Source: Robertkochia sediminum
Lineage (GTDB): Bacteria > Bacteroidota > Bacteroidia > Flavobacteriales > Flavobacteriaceae
Reading direction: 5' to 3'
Length of the DNA: 64,000 nucleotides
NCBI RefSeq assembly: GCF_016786255.1
Contig: NZ_JADMKT010000067.1
Coordinates: forward strand, 62,001 to 126,000
In this document: positions 17,624 to 26,514 of the stretch, one piece after another
Numbering within the stretch: position 1 is the stretch's first letter
Layout: each line of letters starts with the position of its first letter
Made by a program: the position numbers and the translations under genes
Notes under the pieces: model-generated
The model's input: only the letters and a program-made list of their open reading frames with translations
Told to the model about the DNA's origin: nothing
The model's database searches: none

Positions 17624-18379
17624 ATGCTAACCCTCTTAAGAAACCTGTTTCTCGTTTTTTATCGCGTTTGGTTCTACGTGCTGGTAGCTGTGCCTATCAT
17701 TCTGTTTTTCCCTGTACTGTTAGTGTTGAGTTCGTCAGAGCGTTTGTATCCCCAGTTCTTTTGGGTTGCCCGAAATATTTGGGCAAATATCGTGCTCTAC
17801 GGGATGGGCTTTGTGCCGAAGTTTGAAAGGGAAGAGGTTATGGAGAAGGGAAAGAGTTATATGCTGGTGGCCAATCATACATCGATGACCGACATTATGC
17901 TTATGCTTCGTGCAAGTAAGAACCCTTTTGTGTTTGTTGGAAAGAAAGAATTGGTAAAGATCCCGGTTTTCGGATTTTTCTATAAAAGGGTTTGTATTAT
18001 GGTAGACCGGTCTTCGGCGCGTAGTCGAAGTGGGGTCTACATACGGGCACAAAGGCGACTAGGTCAGGGATTGAGTGTGTGTATCTTTCCCGAAGGTGGT
18101 GTGCCGGAAGAAGAAGTGGTGCTCGATGTGTTTAAGGACGGCGCGTTTAAGCTGGCCATCGAACATCAAATACCTGTGGTACCTATGACCTTTTACGATA
18201 ATAAAAAACGATTCCCGTGGACCTTTTTTAAGGGTGGCCCCGGGAAGTTGCGGGTGAAGGTCCATCGCTTTTTGGCTACCTCAGGATTGGACCTGTCTTC
18301 AAGGCAGCAACTTAAAAAGGAATGCCGCGAACTTATTTTGAATGATCTGCTAGAAGATGCTGCCGGCAATCATACTTAA
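17624..18379 (+). CDS. plsC: 1-acyl-glycerol-3-phosphate acyltransferase
   Basis: This membrane-bound acyltransferase makes phosphatidic acid from lysophosphatidic acid. The protein has 251 residues with one or two N-terminal membrane helices (about 8-32), the catalytic HX4D motif NHTSMTD near residue 86, and the glycerol-phosphate binding FPEGG near residue 155. A role in ornithine-lipid acylation (OlsA-like) is possible. Its stop overlaps by 4 bases the stop of the convergent lipoprotein gene. Confidence 0.9.
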   Translation: MLTLLRNLFLVFYRVWFYVLVAVPIILFFPVLLVLSSSERLYPQFFWVARNIWANIVLYGMGFVPKFEREEVMEKGKSYMLVANHTSMTDIMLMLRASKNPFVFVGKKELVKIPVFGFFYKRVCIMVDRSSARSRSGVYIRAQRRLGQGLSVCIFPEGGVPEEEVVLDVFKDGAFKLAIEHQIPVVPMTFYDNKKRFPWTFFKGGPGKLRVKVHRFLATSGLDLSSRQQLKKECRELILNDLLEDAAGNHT

Positions 18380-18822
18380 TTGGAGCGGGCTACCGGTACT
18401 TCGTAAATAAGGAATTGTTCTTCGCCATTCTCATCTTGACCGGCATAGAATTTAAACACATAGGTGCCGGTAAATAACACTTGAAAATTAAAATAGGCGT
18501 CGGTATTGCGTGCATCGTATTCCTGGCAATCTGTTCGGTCCAGCACTGCAGCAATCGGATAAATAGTCCTTTCGGTCATGGTGTCACCGGTTTGTTGAAA
18601 ATCAAAGCCTTCAAAGAAATGGCAATTACTCGGTAGCCTCATGTCTACATAAATGCGGTAGGTACCGCCTCGAACAAATGAGGTGGGCAGATCTGCGGCA
18701 ACTACTTCCAGGGCCTCCAGGTAATATCTCGTGCCGTCATCATCGTCATTATTACAACTATGAAGCGATAATGCAAGGGCACTAAAGAGGGTGAGCACCA
18801 AAAATTTCTTCAGCATGTTCAT
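18376..18822 (-). CDS. Small lipoprotein of unknown function
   Basis: The protein has 148 residues with a signal peptide and lipobox (ALALSLHSC, cysteine near residue 23), followed by an acidic NNDDDD linker of the kind seen on surface-bound Bacteroidota lipoproteins. The rest looks beta-rich, with three further cysteines only partly paired. No family was recognised. It is a single gene that converges on plsC with overlapping stops. Confidence 0.75.
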   Translation of the reverse strand: MNMLKKFLVLTLFSALALSLHSCNNDDDDGTRYYLEALEVVAADLPTSFVRGGTYRIYVDMRLPSNCHFFEGFDFQQTGDTMTERTIYPIAAVLDRTDCQEYDARNTDAYFNFQVLFTGTYVFKFYAGQDENGEEQFLIYEVPVARSN

Positions 18823-19023
18823 CGTCTTCGTTTTTTAAGGATTCTTAATCCAATATAGGTAAAGTTCTCAAAATAAGCGCCTTGCAATGATGTTAAAATC
18901 AACAGGGGTGAAGGGTTGTACTTTTATAGATACCAGGGAGTGGCTTCCCCTTTTGTTGGCAAGTTGTTGTCATAAAGATTGTGACGGGTTGGTTGTTGCT
19001 TTCTTTAGAATGCGATTAGTGCA

Positions 19024-19065
19024 TAAAAAAATACCCTCAGAAGGTGAAGCACTTCCTGAGGGTAT
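19024..19065 (-). terminator. Rho-independent terminator of recA
   Basis: A perfect 10-bp stem (19031-19040 with 19056-19065) is followed on the minus strand by a T-run (A-run at 19025-19031 on plus). It lies just after the recA stop. Confidence 0.88.
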
Positions 19066-19086
19066 CATATGATAGATTAGTTGGTT

Positions 19087-20094
19087 TTATTCCTTAAGCG
19101 CGTTGATCGCTTCCCTGATCTTCTCTTCGAGTTCTTCAAGAAGTTCCGGGTTATCCTTGAGCAGGGTTTTTACCGCATCGCGACCCTGGCCAAGTTTGGT
19201 GTCTCCGTAGCTAAACCATGAACCGCTCTTTTTGATGATATCGTACTCGACACCGAGATCCAGGATCTCCCCGATTCTGGATATCCCTTCTCCGTACATG
19301 ATGTCGAATTCTGTAGATTTAAATGGCGGAGCCACCTTGTTCTTTACTACTTTAACACGGGTTTTGTTACCGGATACATCTCCCGAAGTGTCTTTGATCT
19401 GTGTAGATCTGCGAATATCCAGACGCACAGAGGCGTAGAATTTAAGGGCGTTACCTCCCGTAGTGGTTTCAGGGTTTCCGAACATCACTCCGATCTTTTC
19501 CCTCAGCTGGTTAATAAAGATCACGGTACACTTGGTCTTACTGATGCTCGAGGTAAGCTTTCTCAATGCTTGTGACATAAGTCGTGCATGAAGTCCCATT
19601 TTAGAGTCTCCCATTTCCCCTTCGATCTCGCTCTTTGGAGTAAGTGCAGCAACAGAGTCAATGATGACAATGTCGATGGCTCCCGAACGGATCAGGTTAT
19701 CTGCGATCTCCAGAGCTTGTTCCCCGTTGTCAGGCTGGGAAATGATGAGGTTGTCGATGTCTACACCTAATTTTTCTGCATAGAAACGGTCAAAGGCGTG
19801 TTCCGCATCGATAAAGGCGGCGATACCACCTGCCTTCTGAGCTTCGGCAATAGCGTGGAGTGTTAGCGTGGTCTTACCGGAAGATTCAGGTCCGTAGATC
19901 TCAACGATCCTTCCTTTTGGATATCCTCCTACGCCTAATGCGATGTCCAGTCCGATAGATCCGGTAGGGATCACTTCTACATCCTGAACTACGCTGTCTC
20001 CCATTTTCATTACGGCACCCTTACCATAGGTCTTATCGAGTTTGTCAAGGGTAAGTTTCAGTGCTTTTAATTTCGCATCTTTTTCCGAGCTCAT
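19087..20094 (-). CDS. recA: Recombinase RecA
   Basis: RecA forms the filament that pairs and exchanges homologous DNA strands and supports repair and transformation. The protein has 335 residues, slightly short in the acidic C-terminal tail. Walker A GPESSGKT spans residues 68-75, the Walker B region is [14 protein letters not shown], and loop L2 carries [22 protein letters not shown] in two segments. The gene has its own promoter-like box and terminator, so it is a single-gene unit. dprA, its partner in transformation, is nearby. Confidence 0.98.
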   Translation of the reverse strand: MSSEKDAKLKALKLTLDKLDKTYGKGAVMKMGDSVVQDVEVIPTGSIGLDIALGVGGYPKGRIVEIYGPESSGKTTLTLHAIAEAQKAGGIAAFIDAEHAFDRFYAEKLGVDIDNLIISQPDNGEQALEIADNLIRSGAIDIVIIDSVAALTPKSEIEGEMGDSKMGLHARLMSQALRKLTSSISKTKCTVIFINQLREKIGVMFGNPETTTGGNALKFYASVRLDIRRSTQIKDTSGDVSGNKTRVKVVKNKVAPPFKSTEFDIMYGEGISRIGEILDLGVEYDIIKKSGSWFSYGDTKLGQGRDAVKTLLKDNPELLEELEEKIREAINALKE

Positions 20095-20124
20095 GTACGG
20101 TGTGATTTAATTTTGTGAATGGTG

Positions 20125-20132
20125 CTAAAATA
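20125..20132 (-). promoter_or_regulatory. Putative -7 box of recA
   Basis: The minus strand reads TATTTTAG, one mismatch from TAnnTTTG, about 30 bases before the start codon. No SOS box was recognised. Confidence 0.35.
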
Positions 20133-20286
20133 CTATTTATTTTTTATCGGGCAATCAGAAAACAAGGAAAAATTATGGAAAATATCCACTTATAAGGAAA
20201 TAATCCAAACACACAACGTACTGAAAACCTTTAGTGTAGAGGTGAAATGCGGTGTGGAATGATTTTCAGGAGGGTTAAAAATGCCT

Positions 20287-20294
20287 TATTTTTG
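20287..20294 (+). promoter_or_regulatory. Putative -7 box of trhO
   Basis: TATTTTTG is an exact TAnnTTTG match 32 bases before the start codon. The -33 element is weak. Confidence 0.45.
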
Positions 20295-20326
20295 CAGCTG
20301 AAAAAGAATTAAAATTAACGTATAGC

Positions 20327-21358
20327 ATGCAACTGTACAATAAACTAAGCGCAGAAGAGCGCCGGGAATTGATCGAACGCGCCGGGGAAGACCGGTTGAC
20401 CATCTCCTTTTACCAATACGCGAAGATCGAAGATCCTCAGGAATTCAGGGATGCCCTTTTCATGGCCTGGAATGCCATGGAGGTGCTTGGGCGTATTTAC
20501 GTAGCACACGAGGGTATCAATGCCCAGCTCTCGCTGCCGGCAAAGAATTTCGAAACCTTTAAAGACCATCTTGACGGGATTTCCTTTTTAAAGGATGTAC
20601 GTCTTAATATCGCTATCGAACAGGATAATTTTTCCTTCCTTAAGCTTAAGGTCAAAGTGCGCCATAAGATCGTGGCAGACGGACTTAACGATAGTACTTT
20701 TGACGTGACCAATATCGGGGTGCACCTCAATGCCGAGCGTTTTAACGATATTATAGAAGATCCTAACACCGTGGTTATCGACATGCGCAATCATTATGAG
20801 AGCGAGATCGGACATTTCAAGAATGCGTTAACTCCCGATGTAGATACCTTTCGTGAATCCTTGCCCATTATCGAAAATGACCTTAAAGAGCATAAGGACG
20901 ACAAGAATCTCGTGATGTATTGCACCGGAGGAATTCGTTGCGAAAAGGCCAGTGCCTATTACAAGCATAAAGGCTTTAAGAATGTTTATCAGCTCGAAGG
21001 CGGGGTGATCAATTACTTCCGACAGGTAAAAGAGCAGGGGCTTGAAAATAAATTTATCGGGAAGAACTTCGTTTTTGACGAGCGCCGGGCAGAGCGTGTT
21101 TCCGACGACGTGATCGCCCATTGTCACCAGTGTGGTAAACCTTGCGATACGCATGTGAATTGTGCTAACGATGGATGCCATTTGCTTTTTATCCAATGCG
21201 ACGACTGTGCTCAAGCCATGGATAATTGTTGCTCGGATGAGTGTAAGGAGATCATTGCCTTGCCTTTGGAAGAACAAAAACGACTACGAAAAGGGAAGGA
21301 TAACGGCAATAAGATCTTTAAAAAAGGTCGGTCTGAAGCGCTTCCTTTTAAGAAATAG
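20327..21358 (+). CDS. trhO: tRNA uridine-34 hydroxylase TrhO
   Basis: TrhO is a rhodanese-fold enzyme that hydroxylates uridine 34 of certain tRNAs on the way to 5-oxyacetyl or methoxy uridine. The protein has 343 residues: an N-terminal domain (1-110, with RIYVAHEGINAQLSLP), a rhodanese domain (about 120-240) with the active-site loop CTGGIRCEKA (catalytic cysteine 199), and a cysteine-rich C-terminal region with several CxxC pairs from about residue 265, likely metal-binding, then a basic tail. Its own promoter precedes it. Confidence 0.93.
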   Translation: MQLYNKLSAEERRELIERAGEDRLTISFYQYAKIEDPQEFRDALFMAWNAMEVLGRIYVAHEGINAQLSLPAKNFETFKDHLDGISFLKDVRLNIAIEQDNFSFLKLKVKVRHKIVADGLNDSTFDVTNIGVHLNAERFNDIIEDPNTVVIDMRNHYESEIGHFKNALTPDVDTFRESLPIIENDLKEHKDDKNLVMYCTGGIRCEKASAYYKHKGFKNVYQLEGGVINYFRQVKEQGLENKFIGKNFVFDERRAERVSDDVIAHCHQCGKPCDTHVNCANDGCHLLFIQCDDCAQAMDNCCSDECKEIIALPLEEQKRLRKGKDNGNKIFKKGRSEALPFKK

Positions 21359-21471
21359 TTGGTTTTCGTTGTCAGGAAATAATCTTATCTTTACGAGATA
21401 GTAAATTTAATTATGAACTTTCTCCGGAATGACCGGTAAGCGGGCATTTTCGGATCAAGATATATAGATAT

Positions 21472-22839
21472 ATGGGTTGTAGCAGTTGTTCAACCGGTAA
21501 GGATGGACAACCTCGTGGCTGTAAGAACAATGGTACTTGTGGCACCGATGGTTGTAATAAACTTACTGTTTTTGATTGGCTTTCCAATATGACACTCCCC
21601 AATGGTCATGAGCCTTTTGACTGTGTGGAGGTCCGTTTTAAAAATAGCAGAAAAGAATTTTTTCGGAATACAGAAGGGTTAACCCTTTCCATGGGTGATG
21701 TGGTGGCTACTGAGGCCAGTCCCGGCCATGATGTGGGTATCGTAACCCTGGTCGGAGAACTGGTAAAGGTGCAGATGACCAAAAAAGGGGTGAAACCCGA
21801 TGACCCTGCCCTGCCAAAAGTTTACCGAAAGGCTTCTCAAAAAGATATCGATATCTGGCAGGAGGCCAGAGACCGTGAAGCTGCTGTGCAGAAACGCTCG
21901 CGGGAGATCGCTATCAGGCTTGGCCTGGAGATGAAGATCTCTGATGTGGAGTTTCAGGGAGATGGTTCTAAGGCCACATTCTATTACACGGCAGAAGGGC
22001 GTGTAGATTTCAGACAGCTTATTAAAGATATGGCGCGTGCGTTCAATACGCGAATCGAAATGCGTCAGATCGGTTACAGACAGGAGGCTTCGCGTCTGGG
22101 GGGCATTGGTTCCTGCGGGAGAGAACTGTGTTGTTCGACCTGGCTTACCGATTTCCGATCGGTTAATACCGCCAGCGCCAGATACCAGCAATTGTCCCTC
22201 AACCCGCAAAAGCTTGCCGGACAATGCGGTAAGCTGAAGTGTTGTCTGAACTATGAGCTGGACGCCTATCTCGATGCTCTTAGGGAGTTTCCGAAACAGG
22301 ATATTAAACTAGATACCGAAAAGGGGCTAGGGGTTTGTCAAAAGATCGACATCTTTAAAGGGCTTATGTGGTATGCCTATGAAGGTGACTGGGCGAAATG
22401 GCATATGCTATCTGTAGAGCAGGCTAACAAGGTCATAGCGAAAAACCGTGAAGGTGATAAAGTAGCCAGTCTTGAAGATTTCTCTTTAGACCTTCCCGAA
22501 CAAAATAAAAAGGAATTTGAGAACGTTGTAGGTCAGGATAGCCTTACCCGTTTTGATCGTCCGAAAAGACGTAAAAAAGGTGGTCGACCTAATAAAAAAC
22601 GTCCTGCATCAGGTAAGGGTGGAAATCGTCCTTCAGCCGGAAAGGATGGAAATCGTCCTTCAGCCGGAAAGGATGGAAATCGGCCTGCATCAGGTAAGGG
22701 CGGTAATCGCCCGAAAAAACAAAAGTCCGCTCCGAAAGCTCAGTCTGCCTGGAATAAAGAAGGAGGTAATAAAGGGGCGGCTCCTAAAGGGAAAGGCAAC
22801 AGAAAACCTAATAATCGCAGAAATCCCCGAAATGCTTAA
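21472..22839 (+). CDS. PSP1/RicT-like protein
   Basis: The protein has 455 residues. It carries five cysteines within the first 28 residues (C3, C6, C17, C23, C28). A PSP1 domain (about 45-300) follows with the signatures GSCGRELCCSTWL and GQCGKLKCCLNYE that define the YaaT/RicT family. A low-complexity basic tail (about 360-455) has four 9-residue repeats. In Bacillus, RicT acts with RicA and RicF to guide RNase Y, and the complex holds Fe-S clusters. In Bacteroidota the role is not settled. Its 3' end overlaps gldH by 8 bases. Confidence 0.88.
   Translation: MGCSSCSTGKDGQPRGCKNNGTCGTDGCNKLTVFDWLSNMTLPNGHEPFDCVEVRFKNSRKEFFRNTEGLTLSMGDVVATEASPGHDVGIVTLVGELVKVQMTKKGVKPDDPALPKVYRKASQKDIDIWQEARDREAAVQKRSREIAIRLGLEMKISDVEFQGDGSKATFYYTAEGRVDFRQLIKDMARAFNTRIEMRQIGYRQEASRLGGIGSCGRELCCSTWLTDFRSVNTASARYQQLSLNPQKLAGQCGKLKCCLNYELDAYLDALREFPKQDIKLDTEKGLGVCQKIDIFKGLMWYAYEGDWAKWHMLSVEQANKVIAKNREGDKVASLEDFSLDLPEQNKKEFENVVGQDSLTRFDRPKRRKKGGRPNKKRPASGKGGNRPSAGKDGNRPSAGKDGNRPASGKGGNRPKKQKSAPKAQSAWNKEGGNKGAAPKGKGNRKPNNRRNPRNA
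22600..22707 (+). repeat. Four 27-bp tandem repeats inside the PSP1 gene
   Basis: Four in-frame 27-bp copies (22600, 22627, 22654, 22681) encode RPASGKGGN, RPSAGKDGN, RPSAGKDGN and RPASGKGGN, an A-B-B-A order. Copies 2 and 3 are identical in DNA, which suggests recent duplication. The tail is basic and probably disordered. Confidence 0.92.
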
Positions 22840-23308
22840 ATACACCGTTTTGATCGGCCTTCTCCTCACGCTGTGCAGTTGCAGCAATAACAAGGTCGAA
22901 TTCGCAGATTACAGTAATTTACCGGACGGGTGGGAAAAGGATAAAGCGGTGAGCTTTACATTTAAAGCACCCGATACCATTAACACCTACGATGTATTCA
23001 TTAACCTTCGTAACGATGAGCGCTATCCCTTTAGCAATCTTTTCCTGATCGTGAATATGGAATTCCCGGATGGAAAGGTGATCACTGATACGCTGGAGTA
23101 CGAAATGGCAAAACCCGATGGGGAATGGCTGGGACAAGGCTTTACCGATCTTAAAGAGAGTAAGCTGTGGTATAAGGAGGCTGTTCGCTTTCCGGATACC
23201 GGAAGCTACCGCATGGAGATCTTTCACGCCATGCGTAAGAACGGAAATATCGATGGGGTAAGATCCTTAGAGGGTGTTACAGACGTAGGTATATCAGTAG
23301 AAAATTAA
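22832..23308 (+). CDS. gldH: Gliding motility lipoprotein GldH
   Basis: GldH is a lipoprotein needed for gliding motility and surface secretion in Flavobacteria. The protein has 158 residues with the lipobox LTLCSC (cysteine near residue 16) and the family pattern VEFADYSNLPDGWEKD soon after it, with a beta-sandwich-like body to GVTDVGISVEN. The open frame extends far upstream within the PSP1 gene, but the ATG at 22832 puts the signal peptide at the start. It overlaps the PSP1 stop by 8 bases and precedes the PBP1A gene by 16. Confidence 0.92.
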   Translation: MLKYTVLIGLLLTLCSCSNNKVEFADYSNLPDGWEKDKAVSFTFKAPDTINTYDVFINLRNDERYPFSNLFLIVNMEFPDGKVITDTLEYEMAKPDGEWLGQGFTDLKESKLWYKEAVRFPDTGSYRMEIFHAMRKNGNIDGVRSLEGVTDVGISVEN

Positions 23309-23324
23309 GAATAGGATTTGATCT

Positions 23325-25667
23325 ATGGCGAAGAAAGCTGCTTCAAAGAGTAAGAAAAAAACACAGGGATTCAGAAAGTATATCGGTTGGTTTTGGCGTT
23401 TGTTCGCCTTGGGTGTTCTCTTGATCGCAGGAGTGTTTGCCATGGCTGCCTATGGCTTTTTTGGACCGCTGCCTACTTTCGAGATCCTGGAGAATCCGCA
23501 AACTAATCTCGCCTCAGAGATCATCTCTTCAGATGGTCAGACCCTTGGGAAATACTATCTGAGTGATAACCGTACCCCCGTGCCCTTTGAAGAGCTTCCA
23601 GAGGAATTGGTAAATGCGCTGATCGCAACAGAAGACGAGCGATTTTATGACCACTCGGGTATCGATGCCAGAGGAACATTGAGAGCAGTGGCTTTCCTGG
23701 GAACTAAGGGAGGTGCGAGTACCATTTCTCAACAGTTGGCAAAGCAGCTTTTTACAGAACAGGTTTCGGCCAACATCAGAGAGCGTATCCTGCAGAAGAT
23801 CAAAGAATGGATCATCGCCGTACAGCTTGAAAAGCAATATACGAAGCAGGAGATCATCGCGATGTACTTCAATATATACGACTTTAATAATAACGCCGAC
23901 GGAATTCGTTCTGCGGCGAGGATCTATTTCGGGAAAGAACCAAAAGACCTGAAGATCGAAGAGTCGGCCATGCTTGTGGGAATGTTTAAGAACTCGGCCC
24001 TTTATAATCCGCGCCGTAATCCCGAAGGTGTAACCAACAGGCGAAATGTGGTGTTAAGCCAGATGTATAAGAACGATTTTATCGATGAGCGCACTAAGGA
24101 TAGCCTTCAGGCTATTCCCCTGGAGATTGACTACCATCCGGAATCTCACAGCCAGGGTACGGCAACCTACTTTAGAATGTATCTCCAGGACTGGCTTAAG
24201 AAATGGGCGGCTGAAGAAGAAAACCGTAAGCCTGACGGATCAAAGTATAATATTTTCCTTGACGGATTGAAAATATTTACCACTATTGATTCGCGCATGC
24301 AAACCTATGCCGAAGATGCGGTTAATGAACATATGCCTAGATTACAGGCAGAATTTTTTCATCAAAACACCAAAAAGCGCAACCCCTCCGCTCCCTTCCA
24401 GGACCTTAGAAAAGGGCAGATCGACACGTTGATGCGTGTGACCATGAAGCGCTCGGAAAGATGGCGTCATATGAAATACGACCTTAAGAAAGAAGATAAG
24501 GAGATCGAAGCTTCTTTTCATGAACCTGTTCCTATGGAGGTCTTTTCATGGGAAGGAGAGATCGATACCGTGATGACGCCGTATGATTCGATCAGGTATT
24601 ATAAATATTTCCTGAGAACGGGAATGATGTCTATGGAGCCTCAAACAGGACACGTAAAAGCCTGGGTGGGTGGTATTGATTATCGTCACTTCCAGTACGA
24701 CCAGGTAAAACAAGGGAAACGCCAGGCCGGTTCGACCTTTAAGCCTTTTGTTTACGCTACAGCGATAGACCAGTTACACCTTTCGCCCTGTGATGAGTAC
24801 CCCGACCTTCCTACATGTATCGAAGCCGGAAAGTACGGTAACATGGAGGCATGGTGCCCTGAGAATTCCAATAGTAAATTTAGCGGGGAGAACCTTACCT
24901 TGAAGCAAGGCTTAGCGAACTCGATCAACTCTATTACGGCAAGACTTATGGATATGGTAGGGCCTGAACCTGTGGTGAGGCTCATCAAAAAGATGGGAGT
25001 TGAGGCCGATATTCTGGCAGTGCCTTCCATCGCGCTAGGGACACCGGATATTTCCCTTTACGAAATGGTAGGTGCCTATGGTACTTTTGCCAACCAGGGG
25101 GTTTATGTGAAACCTGTTATGATCACCCGTATTGAAGATAAGAATGGAACCTTACTCTACGAATACGTTCCGGAAACTAAGGACGTGCTGAGTCCGGAGA
25201 TCGCCTATGCGACCGTGAATCTTATGAAAGGCGTTACCGAGTCAGGGTCCGGAATGCGATTGAGGCATACCACCCTTGGTGAAGTGCCGGTATATAAGGA
25301 GATCATTACCGGTTATCCTTATGGGTTTGAAAACCCTATTGCCGGGAAGACCGGAACAACCCAAAATCAAAGTGACGGATGGTTCATGGGTATGGTGCCG
25401 GACCTCGTTACGGGAGTTTGGGTCGGAGGAGAAGATCGTGCGACGCACTTCGCCGGGATCACCTACGGTCAGGGAGCTTCAATGGCATTGCCTATTTGGG
25501 GACTGTATATGAAGAAGGTTTATAATGACGAAACCCTGTCGGTTTCTCAGGAAGATTTTGAAGCGCCGGAAGAACTTACCATTCGCGTGGATTGTGATTC
25601 CTTGCCGGAAGCTGAAGTGGACAGTATTCCTAAGGTGAAAAAGCCAAAGATCGAGATCGACTTCTAG
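23325..25667 (+). CDS. Penicillin-binding protein 1A
   Basis: This bifunctional murein synthase polymerises glycan strands and cross-links peptides. The protein has 780 residues: basic cytosolic N-terminus, one membrane helix (about 22-47), a GT51 transglycosylase domain with ATEDERFYDH (catalytic glutamate 103) and GASTISQQLAKQL, and a transpeptidase domain with STFK (nucleophile serine near 470), SIN and KTGT (lysine near 675). It follows gldH by 16 bases, so wall growth and motility genes may share a transcript. Confidence 0.96.
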   Translation: MAKKAASKSKKKTQGFRKYIGWFWRLFALGVLLIAGVFAMAAYGFFGPLPTFEILENPQTNLASEIISSDGQTLGKYYLSDNRTPVPFEELPEELVNALIATEDERFYDHSGIDARGTLRAVAFLGTKGGASTISQQLAKQLFTEQVSANIRERILQKIKEWIIAVQLEKQYTKQEIIAMYFNIYDFNNNADGIRSAARIYFGKEPKDLKIEESAMLVGMFKNSALYNPRRNPEGVTNRRNVVLSQMYKNDFIDERTKDSLQAIPLEIDYHPESHSQGTATYFRMYLQDWLKKWAAEEENRKPDGSKYNIFLDGLKIFTTIDSRMQTYAEDAVNEHMPRLQAEFFHQNTKKRNPSAPFQDLRKGQIDTLMRVTMKRSERWRHMKYDLKKEDKEIEASFHEPVPMEVFSWEGEIDTVMTPYDSIRYYKYFLRTGMMSMEPQTGHVKAWVGGIDYRHFQYDQVKQGKRQAGSTFKPFVYATAIDQLHLSPCDEYPDLPTCIEAGKYGNMEAWCPENSNSKFSGENLTLKQGLANSINSITARLMDMVGPEPVVRLIKKMGVEADILAVPSIALGTPDISLYEMVGAYGTFANQGVYVKPVMITRIEDKNGTLLYEYVPETKDVLSPEIAYATVNLMKGVTESGSGMRLRHTTLGEVPVYKEIITGYPYGFENPIAGKTGTTQNQSDGWFMGMVPDLVTGVWVGGEDRATHFAGITYGQGASMALPIWGLYMKKVYNDETLSVSQEDFEAPEELTIRVDCDSLPEAEVDSIPKVKKPKIEIDF

Positions 25668-25739
25668 GGGATATGCTTTAATAAGCGGGTTCTCGTTTTC
25701 ATTATTGTATTTTTTTGTACCCTTTTATTGATTATTCGT

Positions 25740-25811
25740 AATTTTCAGGTTAGAACAAAACCAACATCGTTGCGGTAGCGATACCGACAGCGATCACAAA
25801 CACTGAAAATT
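25740..25811 (+). promoter_or_regulatory. Stem structure abutting the scoA start codon
   Basis: Nine-base arms AATTTTCAG (25740-25748) and CTGAAAATT (25803-25811) are fully complementary. They enclose a small hairpin, CGGTA-GCGA-TACCG (25773-25786). The right arm ends directly before the ATG at 25812, so folding would hide the start region. The structure is seen; a control role is inferred. Confidence 0.5.
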
Positions 25812-26513
25812 ATGATCAAAAAAAAGGTGCCCTCTGCTGTGGAAGCTCTTAAGGGAGTTGAAAGCGGTATGACCCTTATGCTCGGCGGATTCGGACTCTG
25901 TGGGATCCCGGAGAACAGTATAGCCCGGCTGGTGGCCTTGGGCGTTAAGGACCTTACCTGTATTTCGAACAATGCCGGTGTCGATGACTTTGGACTCGGC
26001 TTGTTATTACAAAATCATCAGATCAAAAAAATGATCTCTTCATACGTTGGGGAGAATGACGAGTTCGAACGGCAAATGCTTAGTGGTGAACTCGAAGTAG
26101 ACCTTATCCCCCAGGGAAGTCTGGCGGAACGTTGCCGGGCCGCCCAGGCCGGTGTGCCTGCATTTTATACCCCTGCCGGTTATGGCACCGAGGTTGGTGA
26201 AGGGAAAGAAAGTAGGGAATTCAATGGGAAGATGCATATCCTTGAGCATGCCTTTGATGCCGATTTTGCATTTGTAAAAGCCTGGAAGGGCGATGAAGCC
26301 GGCAACCTGATCTTTAAAGGTACAGCGCGTAATTTTAATCCGGTAATGTGTGGGGCTGCCAGGATCACTGTTGCGGAGGTCGAAGAGCTCGTCCCTGCCG
26401 GAGAACTGGATCCTAACGCCATACATATTCCGGGGATCTTTGTGCAACGCATCTATCAGGGTGAGCGCTACGAAAAGAGAATCGAACAACGAACCGTAAG
26501 AAAACCAGCATAA
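25812..26513 (+). CDS. scoA: 3-oxoacid CoA-transferase subunit A
   Basis: This is the alpha subunit of a two-gene succinyl-CoA:3-oxoacid CoA-transferase type enzyme, which moves CoA from succinyl-CoA to acetoacetate or a similar keto acid. The protein has 233 residues. The glycine-rich CoA-binding segment [15 protein letters not shown] (residues 21-35) and the family stretch [15 protein letters not shown] are clear. The stop is 1 base before the beta-subunit ATG, so the pair is co-translated. Substrate choice is assigned by family only. Confidence 0.94.
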   Translation: MIKKKVPSAVEALKGVESGMTLMLGGFGLCGIPENSIARLVALGVKDLTCISNNAGVDDFGLGLLLQNHQIKKMISSYVGENDEFERQMLSGELEVDLIPQGSLAERCRAAQAGVPAFYTPAGYGTEVGEGKESREFNGKMHILEHAFDADFAFVKAWKGDEAGNLIFKGTARNFNPVMCGAARITVAEVEELVPAGELDPNAIHIPGIFVQRIYQGERYEKRIEQRTVRKPA

Positions 26514-26514
26514 C

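Noticed and set aside
18887-19072. A 61-codon plus-strand frame between the lipoprotein and recA
   Set aside because: It ends inside the recA terminator stem and has no recognisable features.
22600-22707. Possible CRISPR-like spacing
   Set aside because: The units are direct 27-bp in-frame copies with no spacers; they code for a protein repeat.
22553-22831. N-terminal extension of gldH to 22553
   Set aside because: This part is the PSP1 tail in another frame, and the signal peptide begins at 22832.
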